This document shows positions 39,850 through 40,434 of a stretch of DNA of 40,434 nucleotides, one piece after another (the stretch's first letter is position 1; each line of letters starts with the position of its first letter). The position numbers and the translations under genes are program-made. Under the pieces are notes generated by a model that had not been told where the DNA came from, did no database searches, and saw nothing but the letters and a program-made list of their open reading frames with translations. Location of the stretch: the NCBI RefSeq assembly GCF_000311785.1, contig NZ_HE978556.1, positions 1-40,434 of the forward strand, in the 5' to 3' direction. Source of the stretch: Brevibacillus massiliensis. GTDB lineage: Bacteria > Bacillota > Bacilli > Brevibacillales > Brevibacillaceae.

Positions 39850-40434
39850 TACACGTTTACAGGCTTTAAGTTGCTTTGATTGTTGAACCTTGCCAATGCA
39901 GATACCAAATTTGCCTTAATCTAATTGGAGCAATTCGCTTTTGTAACTCTGTTCAAGACGCTTCGGCCAAGAGGTGAAATTAAATGAACGCGTCGTCAAC
40001 ATGTGTAAGCTGATCGACGGAACCGACCGTGACAAGCTTGCGTAGGGCTTCATCTGCAATTGCGGCTCTGCGAGTGCTATGGCTACTCCATTCTCCCCAG
40101 ATCGTTCAGCGGCTCATCGGATACCATCAAGGATAGGCCCGATTGCCGGTGCAATAACCAACTTTGCAAAAGCAGTTCCAAACCAGTTGAGATCGGGCCA
40201 GTATTTTGTTCTTGGAGGAAGCACAATTCCATGATAAGACGGACAAGGCGGCATCAAGAGCCATTTTTCTAACGTCAGTTCGGTGTTCGAATCGACCAAA
40301 GTTGTGAAGTTAGCCAGTTGTCAATGCTCTCCCATGCCTCCTTAACAGCCCGGGGAATCACGCAGTTTAACGGGCTCATTATACGTATTCCCCGTTACTG
40401 GTATTTGCCCGTTCATAACCAAATTTGTTTTTAA
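39850..40434. pseudogene. Decayed coding fragments at the right edge
   Basis: No intact gene is visible in this ~585-bp stretch. On the minus strand several short open pieces in different frames look coding-like. The first is SPLNCVIPRAVKEAWESIDN then WLTSQLW, about 40267-40377, which recalls the start of SUKH/SMI1-type proteins. The second is EKWLLMPPCPSYHGIVLPPR then TKYWPDLNWFG, ending near 40114. The third is STRRAAIADEALRKLVTVGS, near 40000-40070. Each is interrupted by stops or frame changes. Identity is unknown; this may be the eroded flank of an integrated island. Confidence 0.35.

Noticed and set aside
1-40434. tRNA genes, CRISPR arrays and intact transposases
   Set aside because: None was recognised: no cloverleaf-like tRNA ends, no regularly spaced repeats and no DDE-type ORF.

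Overview
The window looks like chromosome of a moderately GC-rich, spore-forming member of the Bacillales, most likely Brevibacillus or another Paenibacillaceae relative (inferred from gene content and synteny, not from a marker gene). The gene order is an expanded version of the Bacillus subtilis yfhP-mutY-ygaC-ygaD-gsaB-ygaF(bcp)-perR-ygzB-ygxA-rrnD block. Purine-rich Shine-Dalgarno sequences precede nearly every gene, and GTG or TTG starts are common.

Left edge (1-210): two tandem sigma-A promoters point left, out of the window, and the first nine bases read as a boxA antitermination element on the minus strand. Together with ygxA next door, this indicates that an rRNA operon begins just outside the window. 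Region 0.2-8 kb: ygxA, ygzB, a membrane-anchored GH18 glycosidase, perR with a Per-box-like operator, nth, and a compact minus-strand run bcp - M42 peptidase - methyltransferase - cobalamin adenosyltransferase. Region 8-12.5 kb: an ArsR-like regulator, riboflavin transporter ribU with a complete FMN riboswitch, and a three-gene ABC-2 exporter. Region 12.5-19.6 kb: a decayed DUF4367 fragment, hemL/gsaB, a 46-residue ORF, a YugP-type metallopeptidase, an MFS transporter, a YgaD-like ABC exporter, YgaC (DUF402) and a GNAT acetyltransferase. Region 19.6-20.6 kb: a structured non-coding stretch followed by three very small ORFs, the last of the YrzI family.

Region 20.6-28 kb: mutY and an overlapping small gene, yfhP, sodA, a TSUP transporter, two adjacent pseudogenes with internal deletions (an NMT1/THI5-like binding protein and a GerAB-type germination permease), small membrane proteins including yneF, a leaderless amidase and a PrpE-like phosphoesterase. 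Region 28-35.7 kb is an envelope-stress neighbourhood. It holds a minus-strand lia-type operon (liaI-liaH/pspA-[methyltransferase]-liaF-liaS-liaR), with a hairpin after liaH that could separate a liaIH transcript from the regulators. Divergent to it is a secreted NlpC/P60 hydrolase under a cyclic-di-AMP (ydaO) riboswitch, followed by an OmpR-type two-component system.

Region 35.7-40.4 kb: two conserved hypotheticals, a YhfH-like zinc-knuckle protein, and rlmD. The 3' end of rlmD is repeated about 1.15 kb downstream as a 26-bp perfect direct repeat flanking a more AT-rich DUF1835/DUF3658 gene, the signature of an integration at the rlmD 3' end. The last ~600 bases hold only a terminator and what look like decayed coding fragments. 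I saw no tRNA, CRISPR array or intact transposase. The strongest candidates for something new are the rlmD-end DUF1835 insertion, the lia operon with its embedded methyltransferase, and the micro-ORF/structured-RNA region at 19.7-20.6 kb.
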